Source of the DNA: JACCVL01 sp963695375
GTDB lineage: Bacteria; Actinomycetota; Actinomycetes; Propionibacteriales; Nocardioidaceae
Reading direction: 5' to 3'
DNA: 64,000 nt
NCBI GenBank assembly: GCA_963695375.1
Contig: OY968767.1
Location: forward strand, 2,294,001 to 2,358,000
The position numbers and the translations under genes were made by a program. Positions 1 to 8,337 of this stretch are shown piece after piece. Each line of letters starts with the position of its first letter. The stretch's first letter is position 1. The notes below the pieces were generated by a model. The model did not search any database and had not been told where the DNA came from. It was given only the letters and a program-made list of their open reading frames with translations.

Positions 1-28
1 CTCCCCGGCCGGGACGGCGTACAGCACC

Positions 29-601
29 GTGCACCACCGCCGGACCGCTCGGGCGCTCGGTTTGCACCGGGACGAGCGGCACAGCTGGCCGCCGTGGCGC
101 TGGCGCGGACTTCCGGACGACGTCGAGGTGGTCGCGTACGAGGATCCGCACGTCGCCGAGCTGGTGCAGCTGATCCAGGCCGAGTACCGCGCCCGCTACG
201 GCGGGGAGGACGAGACCCCGCTGCAGCCGCAGCAGCTGTCCCCGCCGGAGGGGCTGTTCCTGCTCGCCTTCTCCGACGGTGAGCCGGTGGCGATGGGGGG
301 CTGGCGGCGGCACGACGAGCGGCGCTCCGGTCCGGTGTCGGGCCGACGGCCAGCCGAGATCAAGCGGATGTACGTCCGCCCGACCGCCCGCGGCAGGGGC
401 TATGCCCGCCGGTTGCTGGCGGAGCTGGAGCGCACCGCCGCCCTGTCCGGATGTGACTCGATGGTGCTGGAGACCGGTCAGGCTCAGCCCGAGGCGGTGG
501 CCTTGTACCGCTCGGCCGGATACCGGGACATTCCGGCCTTCGGGCACTACTGCGCCAGCGACCTCTCGGTGCACCTCGGCAAGTCACTCTCGCTCGGGTG
601 A
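29..601 (+). CDS. GNAT family N-acetyltransferase (possibly 5' partial)
   Basis: Predicted acetyl-CoA-dependent N-acetyltransferase of about 190 residues; the substrate is unknown. The acetyl-CoA-binding motif A is clear at about residues 113-130 (RPTARGRGYARRLL), followed by the usual C-terminal YRSAGYRDI strand-turn. The GNAT fold seems to begin near residue 33, so the first 30 residues are a basic extension. The frame stays open to the left edge of the window, so the GTG at 29 is only the first start visible and the true start may lie outside. It lies just before dop on the same strand. Its last 18 bases overlap a minus-strand phosphotransferase remnant. It has no obvious link to the Pup pathway. 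Confidence 0.8.
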   Translation: MHHRRTARALGLHRDERHSWPPWRWRGLPDDVEVVAYEDPHVAELVQLIQAEYRARYGGEDETPLQPQQLSPPEGLFLLAFSDGEPVAMGGWRRHDERRSGPVSGRRPAEIKRMYVRPTARGRGYARRLLAELERTAALSGCDSMVLETGQAQPEAVALYRSAGYRDIPAFGHYCASDLSVHLGKSLSLG

Positions 602-811
602 TCGGTGCAGGACCGGCACCTGCAGGGGCAGGTCCGGTGCCAGCCAGCGGATCAGCCGGGTCTCGGTCCGCAACCCGGCCTCGACCTCGGTTCGCGGCGG
701 CTGCCGCTCGATCCAGCGGCCGTCGAGCAGGTGCGTCCGGCTGTGCCAGCCGCCGTGGATCTGCTGCCTCACCCCGTGCAGGCCACGGCTGCTGCGTAGG
801 CTGGCGAGCAT
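584..811 (-). pseudogene. Remnant of an aminoglycoside phosphotransferase-like gene (N-terminal fragment)
   Basis: A 75-residue minus-strand frame between the GNAT gene and dop looks like the N-terminal lobe of an APH/choline-kinase-type phosphotransferase. It has a GGWHSRTHLLDGRWIERQPP strand pair, then an ETRLIRWLAPDLPLQVPVL segment that matches the family's helix and VPVP turn. It stops right after that turn, so the catalytic loop and the rest of the roughly 300-residue family are missing. The ATG at 811 overlaps the dop ATG (810). A deletion or recombination that joined the GNAT gene to the cut phosphotransferase would explain the structure. The assignment rests on motif memory only. Confidence 0.4.
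797..802 (+). promoter_or_regulatory. Leaderless-type -10 box of dop
   Basis: TAGGCT fits the actinobacterial -10 pattern TANNNT and ends 7 nt before the dop ATG, so transcription would begin at or next to the start codon. There is no convincing Shine-Dalgarno sequence before dop. Confidence 0.5.
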
Positions 812-2330
812 GAGCGTGCGCCGGGTGATGGGCACCGAGGTGGAGTACGGCATCTCGGTGCAGGGGCAGCCGACCGCCAACCCGATGCTGGCGTCCACCC
901 AGGTTGTCAACGCCTGGGCGAACGCCGACCGCCGGGCGCGGCGGGCTCGCTGGGACTTCGAGGAGGAGAGCCCGCTGCGGGACGCCCGTGGCTTCGAGCT
1001 GAACCGGGACGCTGCCGACTCCAGCCTGCTCACCGACGAGGACCTCGGGCTGGCGAACGTGATCCTCACCAACGGCGCCCGGCTGTACGTCGACCACGCG
1101 CACCCCGAGTACTCCACGCCGGAGTGCACCGGCCCGCTGGACACCGTGCTGTGGGACAAGGCCGGTGAGCAGGTGATGCGGCGGGCCGCCGAGCTGGCCT
1201 CGCTGGTCCCGCAGAGCCCGCCGATCCTGCTGTACAAGAACAACGTCGACAACAAGGGCGCCTCCTACGGGGCGCACGAGAACTACCTGATGGACCGGTC
1301 CACCCCCTTCGGCGAGATCGTCCAGCACCTGATCCCGTTCTTCGTCACCCGGCAGGCCGTGTGCGGTGCCGGTCGGGTCGGCCGCCGTCAGGACGGCAGC
1401 GAGTCCGGCTTCCAGATCAGCCAGCGCGCCGACTACTTCGAGGTCGAGGTCGGGCTGGAGACCACCCTCAAACGGCCCCTGGTCAACACCCGGGACGAGC
1501 CGCACGCCGACCCGGACAAGTACCGGCGGCTGCACGTGATCATCGGGGACGCCAACCTCGCCGAGATCTCCACCTTCCTCAAGCTGGGCACCACGTCGCT
1601 CGTGCTGCGGATGATCGAGGACCGGGCCTTCCCGCTCGACCTGGCGCTCGAGCGCCCGGTGCGCGAGCTGCGGGACGTCTCGTACGACCCGACCCTGCGG
1701 CACCTGCTCACCCTCCGCGACGGGCGCCGGATGACGGCGGTCCAGGTGCAGTGGGAGTACCTCGAGCAGGCGCGCAAGCACGTCGAACGGACGATGGGGT
1801 CCGACGTCGACCCCGAGACCACCGACGTGCTGGAGCGGTGGGGATCGGTCCTGGACCGGCTCGAAGCCGACCCGATGCTCTGCCGCGAGGAGCTGGACTG
1901 GGTGGCCAAGCTGTCCCTGCTGGAGTCCTACCGCGAGCGGGACGGCGTCGACTGGGAACATCCCAAGCTGCAGCTGGTCGACCTGCAGTACTCCGACATC
2001 CGCGAGCACAAGGGCCTCTACCACCGGCTGGTGCGGCTCGGCCGGATGCGACGGCTGGTGGACGACGCGGACGTGGCCGCCGCGGTCAGCGACCCGCCGG
2101 CCGACACGCGCGCGTACTTCCGCGGCCGCTGTCTGGCCAAGTATCCGGACCAGGTGGCAGCCGCCTCCTGGGACTCGGTGATCTTCGACCTCCCCGGTCG
2201 TGAGTCGCTGCAGCGCATCCCGACGATGGAGCCGCTGCGCGGGACCCGCGAGCACGTGGGCGCGCTGTTGGATCGCTGCGACACGGCCGAGGACCTGTTC
2301 GCGGCGCTGACCGGGCCGGCACGCGGGTAG
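810..2330 (+). CDS. dop: Pup deamidase/depupylase Dop
   Basis: Dop deamidates the C-terminal Gln of Pup to Glu before ligation and also removes Pup from modified proteins. The 506 residues match the family length of about 500. The N-terminal metal/ATP motif MGTEVEYGIS is at residues 7-16. The LYVDHAHPEYSTPEC motif carries the catalytic Asp at about residue 95. The long insert at about residues 18-70, between these motifs, is the Dop loop that separates Dop from PafA. The ATG at 810 is favoured because TAGGCT lies 7 nt upstream; the frame continues further 5' but without family sequence. Next is pup, 68 bp downstream, so dop supplies the enzyme that matures the GGQ-ending Pup encoded there. 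Confidence 0.97.
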   Translation: MSVRRVMGTEVEYGISVQGQPTANPMLASTQVVNAWANADRRARRARWDFEEESPLRDARGFELNRDAADSSLLTDEDLGLANVILTNGARLYVDHAHPEYSTPECTGPLDTVLWDKAGEQVMRRAAELASLVPQSPPILLYKNNVDNKGASYGAHENYLMDRSTPFGEIVQHLIPFFVTRQAVCGAGRVGRRQDGSESGFQISQRADYFEVEVGLETTLKRPLVNTRDEPHADPDKYRRLHVIIGDANLAEISTFLKLGTTSLVLRMIEDRAFPLDLALERPVRELRDVSYDPTLRHLLTLRDGRRMTAVQVQWEYLEQARKHVERTMGSDVDPETTDVLERWGSVLDRLEADPMLCREELDWVAKLSLLESYRERDGVDWEHPKLQLVDLQYSDIREHKGLYHRLVRLGRMRRLVDDADVAAAVSDPPADTRAYFRGRCLAKYPDQVAAASWDSVIFDLPGRESLQRIPTMEPLRGTREHVGALLDRCDTAEDLFAALTGPARG

Positions 2331-2398
2331 GGTCGCCGTGCGGCCGCAGCCGCGCGACCCGGCAACTGCGGCACGCGGAGCGGAGAGGGTGGTCAGCG

Positions 2399-2605
2399 AT
2401 GGCACGTGAGGGCGGGCAGCAGCACCGGTCCGGCAAGCGGGGCGACGAGACCGAGGACGCCGAGGTCGCCCCGAGCGAGGACGTGGCCGAGCGCAAGGAA
2501 CGGCTGGACGAGGACGTCGACGCCATCCTCGACGAGATCGACGACGTGTTGGAGGAGAACGCCGAGGACTTCGTGCGCTCCTTCGTCCAGAAGGGTGGCC
2601 AGTGA
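2399..2605 (+). CDS. pup: Prokaryotic ubiquitin-like protein Pup
   Basis: Pup is the small disordered tag that PafA links through its C-terminal side chain to lysines of proteins sent to the proteasome. The 68-residue sequence is highly acidic. It has a predicted coiled-coil-forming stretch (residues about 28-60) that engages the ATPase Mpa/ARC, and it ends in GGQ. The terminal Gln means it must first be deamidated by Dop, unlike Pups that end in GGE. GGAGAGGG lies upstream of the ATG. Its stop overlaps the prcB start by 4 bp (GTGA), so the two are translationally coupled. Mpa/ARC is not in this window. Confidence 0.98.
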   Translation: MAREGGQQHRSGKRGDETEDAEVAPSEDVAERKERLDEDVDAILDEIDDVLEENAEDFVRSFVQKGGQ

Positions 2606-3453
2606 GCGAGCAGCCGACGTCCCGAGCGGCTCGGCTGCCGGGGGCCTACCTCACCCCCGGTTCCGCGTCCTTCGCCGACTTCCTGGCCGGCCAGGCACCC
2701 GACCTGCTGCCGGACGGCCGAGCCGGAGCGATGGCCGCGACGACCGGGGTGCAGGCTCCGCACGGGACCACCATCGTGGCCGCCACCTTCGCCGGCGGGG
2801 TGGTGATGGCCGGTGACCGCCGCGCCACGATGGGCAACATCATCGCGCAGCGGGACATCGAGAAGGTCTTCCCGGCGGACGAGTTCTCGGCGGTCGGGAT
2901 CGCGGGTAGCGCCGGGCTGGCGGTGGAGATGGTCCGGCTGTTCCAGACCGAGCTGGAGCACTACGAGAAGATCGAGGGCACCCCGCTGTCCCTCGACGGC
3001 AAGGCGAACCGCCTGGCCGGGCTGATCAGGGCGAACCTCGGCCTGGCCATGCAGGGCCTGGCCGTCGTGCCGCTGTTCGCCGGCTACGACCTGCACCACG
3101 ACGGCGGCCGGATCTTCAGCTACGACGTCACCGGTGGCCGCTACGAGGAGACCGCCTTCCACGCGGTCGGCTCGGGCGCCCTGTTCGCCCGCGGGTCGCT
3201 GAAGAAGCTCTACCGCGACGACCTCGAGGAGCGTGAGTGTGTGACCGCGGTCGTGCAGGCGCTGTACGACGCCGCGGACGACGACTCGGCGACCGGCGGG
3301 CCGGATCTGGCTCGGCGGATCTTCCCGGTCGTCGCGGTGGTGGCCGCGGACGGCTACCGCCGGATGGCCGACACCGACGTCGCCGCCCTGGCGGACGAGG
3401 TCGTGGCCGCACGGATGGCCCGCCCCGACGGGCCGGCCGCACCGCTCACCTGA
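2602..3453 (+). CDS. prcB: 20S proteasome beta subunit PrcB
   Basis: Catalytic beta subunit of the actinobacterial 20S core. The precursor has 283 residues. Cleavage after Gly55 in the sequence APHG-TTIVAATF exposes Thr56 as the N-terminal nucleophile, leaving a 228-residue mature chain and a 55-residue propeptide, which is typical. The following VVMAGDRRATMG and IEKVF segments hold the conserved Asp and Lys of the active site (Asp17/Lys33 in mature numbering). The GTG start overlaps the pup stop. prcA follows after 45 bp, so subunits are made together in the order beta then alpha. Confidence 0.98.
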   Translation: MSEQPTSRAARLPGAYLTPGSASFADFLAGQAPDLLPDGRAGAMAATTGVQAPHGTTIVAATFAGGVVMAGDRRATMGNIIAQRDIEKVFPADEFSAVGIAGSAGLAVEMVRLFQTELEHYEKIEGTPLSLDGKANRLAGLIRANLGLAMQGLAVVPLFAGYDLHHDGGRIFSYDVTGGRYEETAFHAVGSGALFARGSLKKLYRDDLEERECVTAVVQALYDAADDDSATGGPDLARRIFPVVAVVAADGYRRMADTDVAALADEVVAARMARPDGPAAPLT

Positions 3454-3498
3454 TGCCCGACCAGGCCGCCGCGCCGATCCCCTGACTGGAGACCTGCC

Positions 3499-4200
3499 GT
3501 GACGACACCGTTCTACGTCTCGCCCGAGCAGCTGATGAAGGACCGGGCGGACTTCGCCCGCAAGGGCATCGCCCGCGGGCGCAGCGTGGTCGTCGTGCAG
3601 TACGCCGACGGCATCTGTTTCGTCGCGGAGAACCCGTCCCGGGCGCTGCACAAGATCAGCGAGATCTACGACCGGGTCGCCTTCGCCGCCGTCGGACGGT
3701 ACAACGAGTTCGAGAACCTCCGCATCGCCGGAGTCCGGCTGGCCGACCTGCGCGGCTACTCCTACGACCGGCGGGACGTGACCGGCCGTGGGCTGGCCAA
3801 CGCCTACGCCCAGACCCTGGGCACCATCTTCTCCTCCGGTGGCGAGAAGCCGTATGAGGTGGAGATCTTCGTGGCCGAGGTCGGCGACGCCGCGACCGAC
3901 GACCAGATCTACCGGCTCACCTACGACGGTTCGGTGGCCGACGAGCAGCGGTTCGCGGTGATGGGCGGGTCGGCCGAGCAGGCCGCCGGCTACCTGGGTG
4001 AGCACTACTCGGAGGGGTTGTCCCGGTCCGGCGCGGTCCGGCTCGCGGTGCAGGCGCTCGCGCACGACGGGGACACCGCCCGGGAGATCCCCGCCGACCA
4101 GGTGGAGGCGGCGGTCCTGGACCGCACCCGCGGGCAGCAGCGGAAGTTCGTCCGGCTCACCGACCGCACCGTGGTCGACGCGCTCGCCGCCGAGGGGTGA
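3499..4200 (+). CDS. prcA: 20S proteasome alpha subunit PrcA
   Basis: Alpha subunit that forms the outer gated rings and docks Mpa/ARC. The 233 residues begin with the typical N-terminal segment TPFYVSPEQLMKDRADFARK (gate region and H0 helix), followed by GIARGRSVVVVQYADGICFV. No catalytic Thr is expected or present. The GTG at 3499 is preceded by GGAGACC. The C-terminus lacks the long acidic tail seen in some actinobacteria. It is the last gene of this part of the locus: its TGA ends directly against the stop codon of a convergent response-regulator gene, so the usual prcA-pafA neighbourhood is interrupted here. Confidence 0.97.
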   Translation: MTTPFYVSPEQLMKDRADFARKGIARGRSVVVVQYADGICFVAENPSRALHKISEIYDRVAFAAVGRYNEFENLRIAGVRLADLRGYSYDRRDVTGRGLANAYAQTLGTIFSSGGEKPYEVEIFVAEVGDAATDDQIYRLTYDGSVADEQRFAVMGGSAEQAAGYLGEHYSEGLSRSGAVRLAVQALAHDGDTAREIPADQVEAAVLDRTRGQQRKFVRLTDRTVVDALAAEG

Positions 4201-4839
4201 CTACGCGCCGAGTCCGTTGCGCTCGGCCCACAGCGCCGCCTGGGTGCGGTCCGCCACCCCGATCCGGTGGAAGGTGGAGGTCAGGTGCGCCTTCACCGTC
4301 CGTTCGCTGATGCCGAGCCGGCGCGCGATCTGCTTGTTGGCCAGCCCCTGGCGTACCAGCGAGAGCACCTCGACCTCGCGCGGCGTCAGGTCCGCGGCGG
4401 CCTCGGAGGAGATCTGCTGCTTGTCGGTGCGGGCGCCGAGCAGCTCCCGCGCGGCCCGCGGGTGCAGCGGCGACTCGCCCCGAGCGGCGGCGCGGATACC
4501 GGCCAGCAGCTCCTCCGGTTCGGCGTCCTTGAGCAGATAGCCGACCGCTCCGGCGTCCAGTGCCGCGACGATCCGGTCCCGGTCCGAGAACGAGGTCAGG
4601 ATGACGACCTGCGCGTCCGGCAGCTCGGCGCGCACCCGCCGGGTCGCGGTCACCCCGTCGACGTCCGGCATCTGCAGATCCATCAGCACCACGTCCGGCC
4701 GGTGCCGCAGGACCAGGTCGACGGCCTCGGCTCCGTCGCGCGCCACCCCCACGACCTCCACCTCGGCGTCGACACCCAGGAGCTGTTGCAGCCCGCTGCG
4801 CACCATCGCGTGGTCGTCTGCGAGCACGACACGGATCAT
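4201..4839 (-). CDS. NarL/LuxR-family response regulator
   Basis: Two-domain transcription regulator of 212 residues. The receiver domain (about 1-120) has the acidic pocket DD at 9-10, phospho-acceptor Asp54 in VLMDLQMPD and Lys104 in YLLKDAEPEE. The LuxR-type HTH (about 150-210) has LTPREVEVLSLVRQGLANKQ and GISERTVKAHLT. The ATG at 4839 overlaps the upstream kinase stop by 4 bp (ATGA), so kinase and regulator are coupled and surely partners. It converges on prcA with no gap. Targets are unknown; the secreted protein gene at the head of the cluster is one candidate. Confidence 0.93.
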   Translation of the reverse strand: MIRVVLADDHAMVRSGLQQLLGVDAEVEVVGVARDGAEAVDLVLRHRPDVVLMDLQMPDVDGVTATRRVRAELPDAQVVILTSFSDRDRIVAALDAGAVGYLLKDAEPEELLAGIRAAARGESPLHPRAARELLGARTDKQQISSEAAADLTPREVEVLSLVRQGLANKQIARRLGISERTVKAHLTSTFHRIGVADRTQAALWAERNGLGA

Positions 4840-6170
4840 GTGTCGCTCACCTCCAGCCTGACGTGCGTCCCGCCTCCGGGCTCGGATCGGATCTCTAGGG
4901 TCCCACCGGCGACCGCCACCAGGTCGTGCAATGCGCGGAGTCCGAAATGCGTGTGCCCGGCGGGGCGGGTGGTGTCGAACCCGACCCCGTCGTCGGCGAC
5001 CTCCAGCTCCAGGGTGGAGCGGTCGTCCGGTTTGCGCTGCACGCGGACGGTCAGCGAGCGGGGGTCCCCGTGCCGCAGCGCGTTGCGTACCGCCTCCTGG
5101 GCGACCCGCCAGACCAGGCCGACGGCCTCCTCCGACGCGTTCTGGGTGTCGGTGACGTCCAGCCGAACGTCCACCCCGTCTGCGGTGGCCGGGGCGACCA
5201 GGTCGTCCAGCGCGGCGGGGAGGCCGGCGGTGTGCAGGTCCGGCGGATAGATCTCCACCAGGAGCGAGCGGAGTGCGCGCAACGACTTGCGCACCCCCCC
5301 GGCCAGACCCTCCAGCCGGGTCTGGAGCTCGGGCCGGTAGGCCGCGGCGCGGCTGCTCGCCGACAGCGCCATCGCGGTGCCGGCGAGGTCCTGGACGACA
5401 CCGTCGTGCAGGTCCCGCGCGATCCGGCGCCGCTCCACGTCGGAGGCGTCCACCGCCGCCTGCAGCAGCGACTCCCGCTCGGTCGCCGCCGCGTCCAGCC
5501 GACGGGCGAGGACCAGCACCAGCGGGATGCTGAGCACGAGGAACAACAGCAGCCCGCCGATCGAGATCGGCCGGAAGGCCGACACCACGTCGTCGGCACG
5601 GTCGGTGACCTCGACGGACGAGAAGTAGACCTCGAACAGCAGCGGGGTGCCGTCCGGGGCCCGCACCTGGGTGTACACCTCGACGACCTGGCCGAGCGGC
5701 TGGTCGTAGACGTTCTCCTGCTTGGACAGGTCGGACTCCTCCGCTGCGGTCCCGCCATGCTGCAGGACGGCGATCTCGTCCGCGTCCAGGTCGAAGTGCT
5801 GCCCGTTCAGCCGGGGCTCGTCGGAGTACACCACCGTGCCGTCGGCGGCCCACAGCTTGACGCGGACCACCGCGTCGCGGACGACGCGGCTGCGGACCAG
5901 CCGGTCGAAACGGTCCAGGGCGGCCGCGTTGCCGGCCAGCAGCTCGGGCGGGATGCCGGGCTGCACGACCGAGCGGGCGAGCAGCCGGGTGGTCGCCTGC
6001 GCGTCGAGGATCGCCTCCTCACTGGCCGCGCGGCGGCTGAAGACGCCGGTGACGGTCGCCAGCGCGACCGCGGTCACGAGTCCGACCGCGACGAACTGCA
6101 GCACCGGCCGGCGCCAGCTGGGGGCAGCCGGCGCCGGCTCGTCGGCAGCCGCGGTGGACCGTGAGAACAC
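4836..6170 (-). CDS. NarL-type membrane sensor histidine kinase
   Basis: Sensor kinase of 444 residues and partner of the adjacent regulator. It has a TM helix at about 24-44, an extracytoplasmic sensor region of about 155 residues (45-200) with no recognised domain, and a second TM helix at about 201-223. The HisKA_3 domain has the phosphorylated His255 in RRRIARDLHDGVVQDL. The ATPase domain has N-box EAVRNALRHG (359-368) and G-box DDGVGFD (393-399). The GTG start at 6170 is the first in the frame that gives a short charged N-terminus before the TM helix. The signal could be an envelope or extracellular ligand. The location inside the proteasome locus is unusual. Confidence 0.92.
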   Translation of the reverse strand: MFSRSTAAADEPAPAAPSWRRPVLQFVAVGLVTAVALATVTGVFSRRAASEEAILDAQATTRLLARSVVQPGIPPELLAGNAAALDRFDRLVRSRVVRDAVVRVKLWAADGTVVYSDEPRLNGQHFDLDADEIAVLQHGGTAAEESDLSKQENVYDQPLGQVVEVYTQVRAPDGTPLLFEVYFSSVEVTDRADDVVSAFRPISIGGLLLFLVLSIPLVLVLARRLDAAATERESLLQAAVDASDVERRRIARDLHDGVVQDLAGTAMALSASSRAAAYRPELQTRLEGLAGGVRKSLRALRSLLVEIYPPDLHTAGLPAALDDLVAPATADGVDVRLDVTDTQNASEEAVGLVWRVAQEAVRNALRHGDPRSLTVRVQRKPDDRSTLELEVADDGVGFDTTRPAGHTHFGLRALHDLVAVAGGTLEIRSEPGGGTHVRLEVSDT

Positions 6171-6239
6171 CCGATCCCCCTCCCGGTGGCGTGTGCCCCC
6201 ATCGTGCCAACTCGCGGCCCGTCGTGGGGCGGTACGCGG

Positions 6240-6671
6240 TCAGAAGGTCAGCCCACCACGGCAGGTGTGCCCCGAGCCGACGTGTCGCGCCCGCCACCCG
6301 ATCCGGTCGTCGCCGGGTGCGTTCACCAGCCGGCGCGTGACCTCGAACGAGCCGCTCGGGCGGCTGGTCGTGGCGCGGCCCCGGGCGGCCACGTCGCCCT
6401 CGTGCAGGATCCGCCAGCGCCAGCGCTGTCCGTTCGCGTCGCTGTCGACCTCGCCCTCGACCTCGATCCGGCCGTTGTCGGACTTGGCCTTCAGCTTCCA
6501 GTTGGCCGGCCCGGAGCAGCTGCCGTGTCGGATCACCTCGCGGTCACCCGACCCGGCGCCGGCGGCGTCTGCCGGTACACCGACCAGCACGCCCACGCCG
6601 AGCGCGGCGACGGCGCCGGTAGCCAGTCCGGTGCGGAGGCGCCGGGTGGTGGTTCCGTTCAGCATGATCAT
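6240..6671 (-). CDS. Small secreted protein of unknown function
   Basis: A 143-residue protein with a clear Sec signal: basic start (TTTRRLRTG), hydrophobic core (LATGAVAALGVGVLVGV) and a likely cut after ADA at about residue 36. The mature part of about 107 residues is rich in strands, charged and has two Cys (CSGPANWKLK and HTCRGGLTF) that could form one disulfide. No enzyme motif is visible. It lies 69 bp upstream of the sensor kinase on the same strand, so it may be co-transcribed and could act as an accessory or a target of that system. Two close ATG codons (6671 and 6665) are possible starts. Confidence 0.8.
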   Translation of the reverse strand: MIMLNGTTTRRLRTGLATGAVAALGVGVLVGVPADAAGAGSGDREVIRHGSCSGPANWKLKAKSDNGRIEVEGEVDSDANGQRWRWRILHEGDVAARGRATTSRPSGSFEVTRRLVNAPGDDRIGWRARHVGSGHTCRGGLTF

Positions 6672-6816
6672 CTGACACTCCTGACAGTGCGTGCGTCGTG
6701 GGCCGGGTCCAACGATCGCCTCGGGCGGTCCCGAACGCCATCGGTCGGTGGTCGTACGACCGGCGGACGGGGTGGTGCGACACGCAGGGGTCCGGCGTGC
6801 CGACCGGCGGCCGACA

Positions 6817-6822
6817 TAGGGT
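6817..6822 (+). promoter_or_regulatory. Leaderless-type -10 box of pafA
   Basis: TAGGGT ends 6 nt before the pafA GTG, giving a transcript that starts at or near the start codon. This gives pafA its own promoter, as expected because it is separated from prcA by three minus-strand genes. Confidence 0.5.
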
Positions 6823-6828
6823 GGGGCC

Positions 6829-8190
6829 GTGGACCGCCGGATCTACGGCATCGAGAACGAGTACGGCGTCACCTGCACGTTCCGCGGGCAGCGACGCCTG
6901 TCTCCGGACGAGGTCGCCCGCTACCTCTTCCGGCGCGTCGTGTCGTGGGGTCGGAGCAGCAACGTGTTCCTGCGGAACGGTGCCCGGCTCTATCTGGACG
7001 TCGGCAGTCACCCGGAGTACGCCACCCCCGAGTGCGACGACGTGGACGAGCTGGTGGCCCACGACAAGGCCGGGGAGCGCATCCTCGAGGGCCTGGTGGT
7101 CGACGCGGAGCGCCGGCTCCGGGACGACGGCATCGTCGGGGACGTCTACCTGTTCAAGAACAACACCGACTCGGCGGGCAACTCCTACGGCTGCCACGAG
7201 AACTACCTGGTGGCGCGGCAGGGGGAGTTCAGCCGGCTGGCAGACGTCCTGATCCCGTTCCTGGTCAGTCGGCAGATCGTGGTGGGCGCGGGCAAGGTGC
7301 TGCAGACCCCCCGCGGAACCGTGTTCGCGGTGAGTCAGCGGGCCGAGCACATCTGGGAGGGGGTGTCGAGCGCGACCACCCGATCCCGGCCGATCATCAA
7401 CACCCGCGACGAGCCGCACGCCGACGCCGAGAAGTACCGCCGGCTGCACGTCATCGTCGGCGACTCGAACATGAGCGAGACGACCACGCTGCTCAAGGTC
7501 GCCAGCACCGACCTGGTGCTGCGGATGATCGAGGAGGGGGTGGTGATGCGCGATCTCACCCTGGAGAACCCGATCCGCGCCATCCGGGAGATCTCGCACG
7601 ACATGACCGGGCGGCGCCGGGTGCGGCTCGTCAACGGCCGGGAGGCGAGCGCGCTGGAGATCCAGGCAGAGTATCTCGCCCGGGCCCGGGACTTCGTCGA
7701 CCGGCGCGGCCTGCGCACACCCACGATCGAGCGGGTGCTCGACCTGTGGGAGCGCGGTCTGAAGGCCGTCGAGTCCGGTGACCTGTCGCTGGTGGAGCGC
7801 GAGATCGACTGGGTCACGAAGTTCACCATGATCGACCGCTATCGGGAGCGGAACTCCCTCGGGTGGGGCGACCCCCGGGTCGCCCAGCTCGACCTGGCCT
7901 ACCACGACATCAACCGCAGCCGCGGCCTGTACTACCTGCTCGAGCGGCGTGGGTCGGTCGTCCGGACGACGTCCGACCCGGCCGTCTTCCGCGCCAAGTC
8001 GGTGCCTCCGCAGACCACCCGGGCTCGGCTGCGCGGCGACTTCATCAGGAAGGCGCAGGAGCGACGCAGGGACTTCACCGTCGACTGGGTGCACCTGAAG
8101 CTGAACGACCAGGCGCAGCGCACGGTGCTGTGCAAGGATCCGTTCCGCTCCCACGACGAGCGGGTGCACCGGTTGATCGACTCGATGTGA
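6829..8190 (+). CDS. pafA: Pup-protein ligase PafA
   Basis: PafA joins the C-terminal glutamate side chain of Pup to lysines of target proteins, with ATP hydrolysis to ADP. The 453 residues match the family (about 450). Key motifs are RRIYGIENEYGVTC (residues 3-16, metal/ATP glutamates) and RLYLDVGSHPEYATPEC with the catalytic Asp at about residue 57. The Dop-type loop is absent, which separates it from the paralogous dop upstream. The GTG at 6829 is fixed by the -10 box 6 nt upstream. Two FKBP lipoproteins and pafBC follow on the same strand. Confidence 0.97.
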   Translation: MDRRIYGIENEYGVTCTFRGQRRLSPDEVARYLFRRVVSWGRSSNVFLRNGARLYLDVGSHPEYATPECDDVDELVAHDKAGERILEGLVVDAERRLRDDGIVGDVYLFKNNTDSAGNSYGCHENYLVARQGEFSRLADVLIPFLVSRQIVVGAGKVLQTPRGTVFAVSQRAEHIWEGVSSATTRSRPIINTRDEPHADAEKYRRLHVIVGDSNMSETTTLLKVASTDLVLRMIEEGVVMRDLTLENPIRAIREISHDMTGRRRVRLVNGREASALEIQAEYLARARDFVDRRGLRTPTIERVLDLWERGLKAVESGDLSLVEREIDWVTKFTMIDRYRERNSLGWGDPRVAQLDLAYHDINRSRGLYYLLERRGSVVRTTSDPAVFRAKSVPPQTTRARLRGDFIRKAQERRRDFTVDWVHLKLNDQAQRTVLCKDPFRSHDERVHRLIDSM

Positions 8191-8295
8191 GACCAGCCGA
8201 CCCGGCGCGTGCCGCGGACGGCCGAGGTCACCGGACGGACACCGAGTCGTGACCTGGGAGAGACCGGGACCGGTGGGGTTATGTCCTGGTCCGGT

Positions 8296-8301
8296 TAGGC
8301 T
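8296..8301 (+). promoter_or_regulatory. Candidate -10 box for the FKBP-pafBC unit
   Basis: TAGGCT lies 36 nt before the GTG of the first FKBP gene, which leaves a short leader containing the Shine-Dalgarno-like AAGGA at about 8327-8331. No clear -35 box is seen. Confidence 0.35.
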
Positions 8302-8337
8302 GACGGTTGTCCCCGATACCGATTCCAAGGAACAGTC

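Noticed and set aside
360..2405. A 681-residue minus-strand frame opposite dop
   Set aside because: Low-complexity, His/Arg/Gly-rich composition typical of an antisense frame of a high-GC gene; dop on the other strand is fully conserved.
2086..4065. A 659-residue minus-strand frame opposite pup-prcB-prcA
   Set aside because: Same shadow pattern; no domain can be seen and the plus-strand genes are certain.
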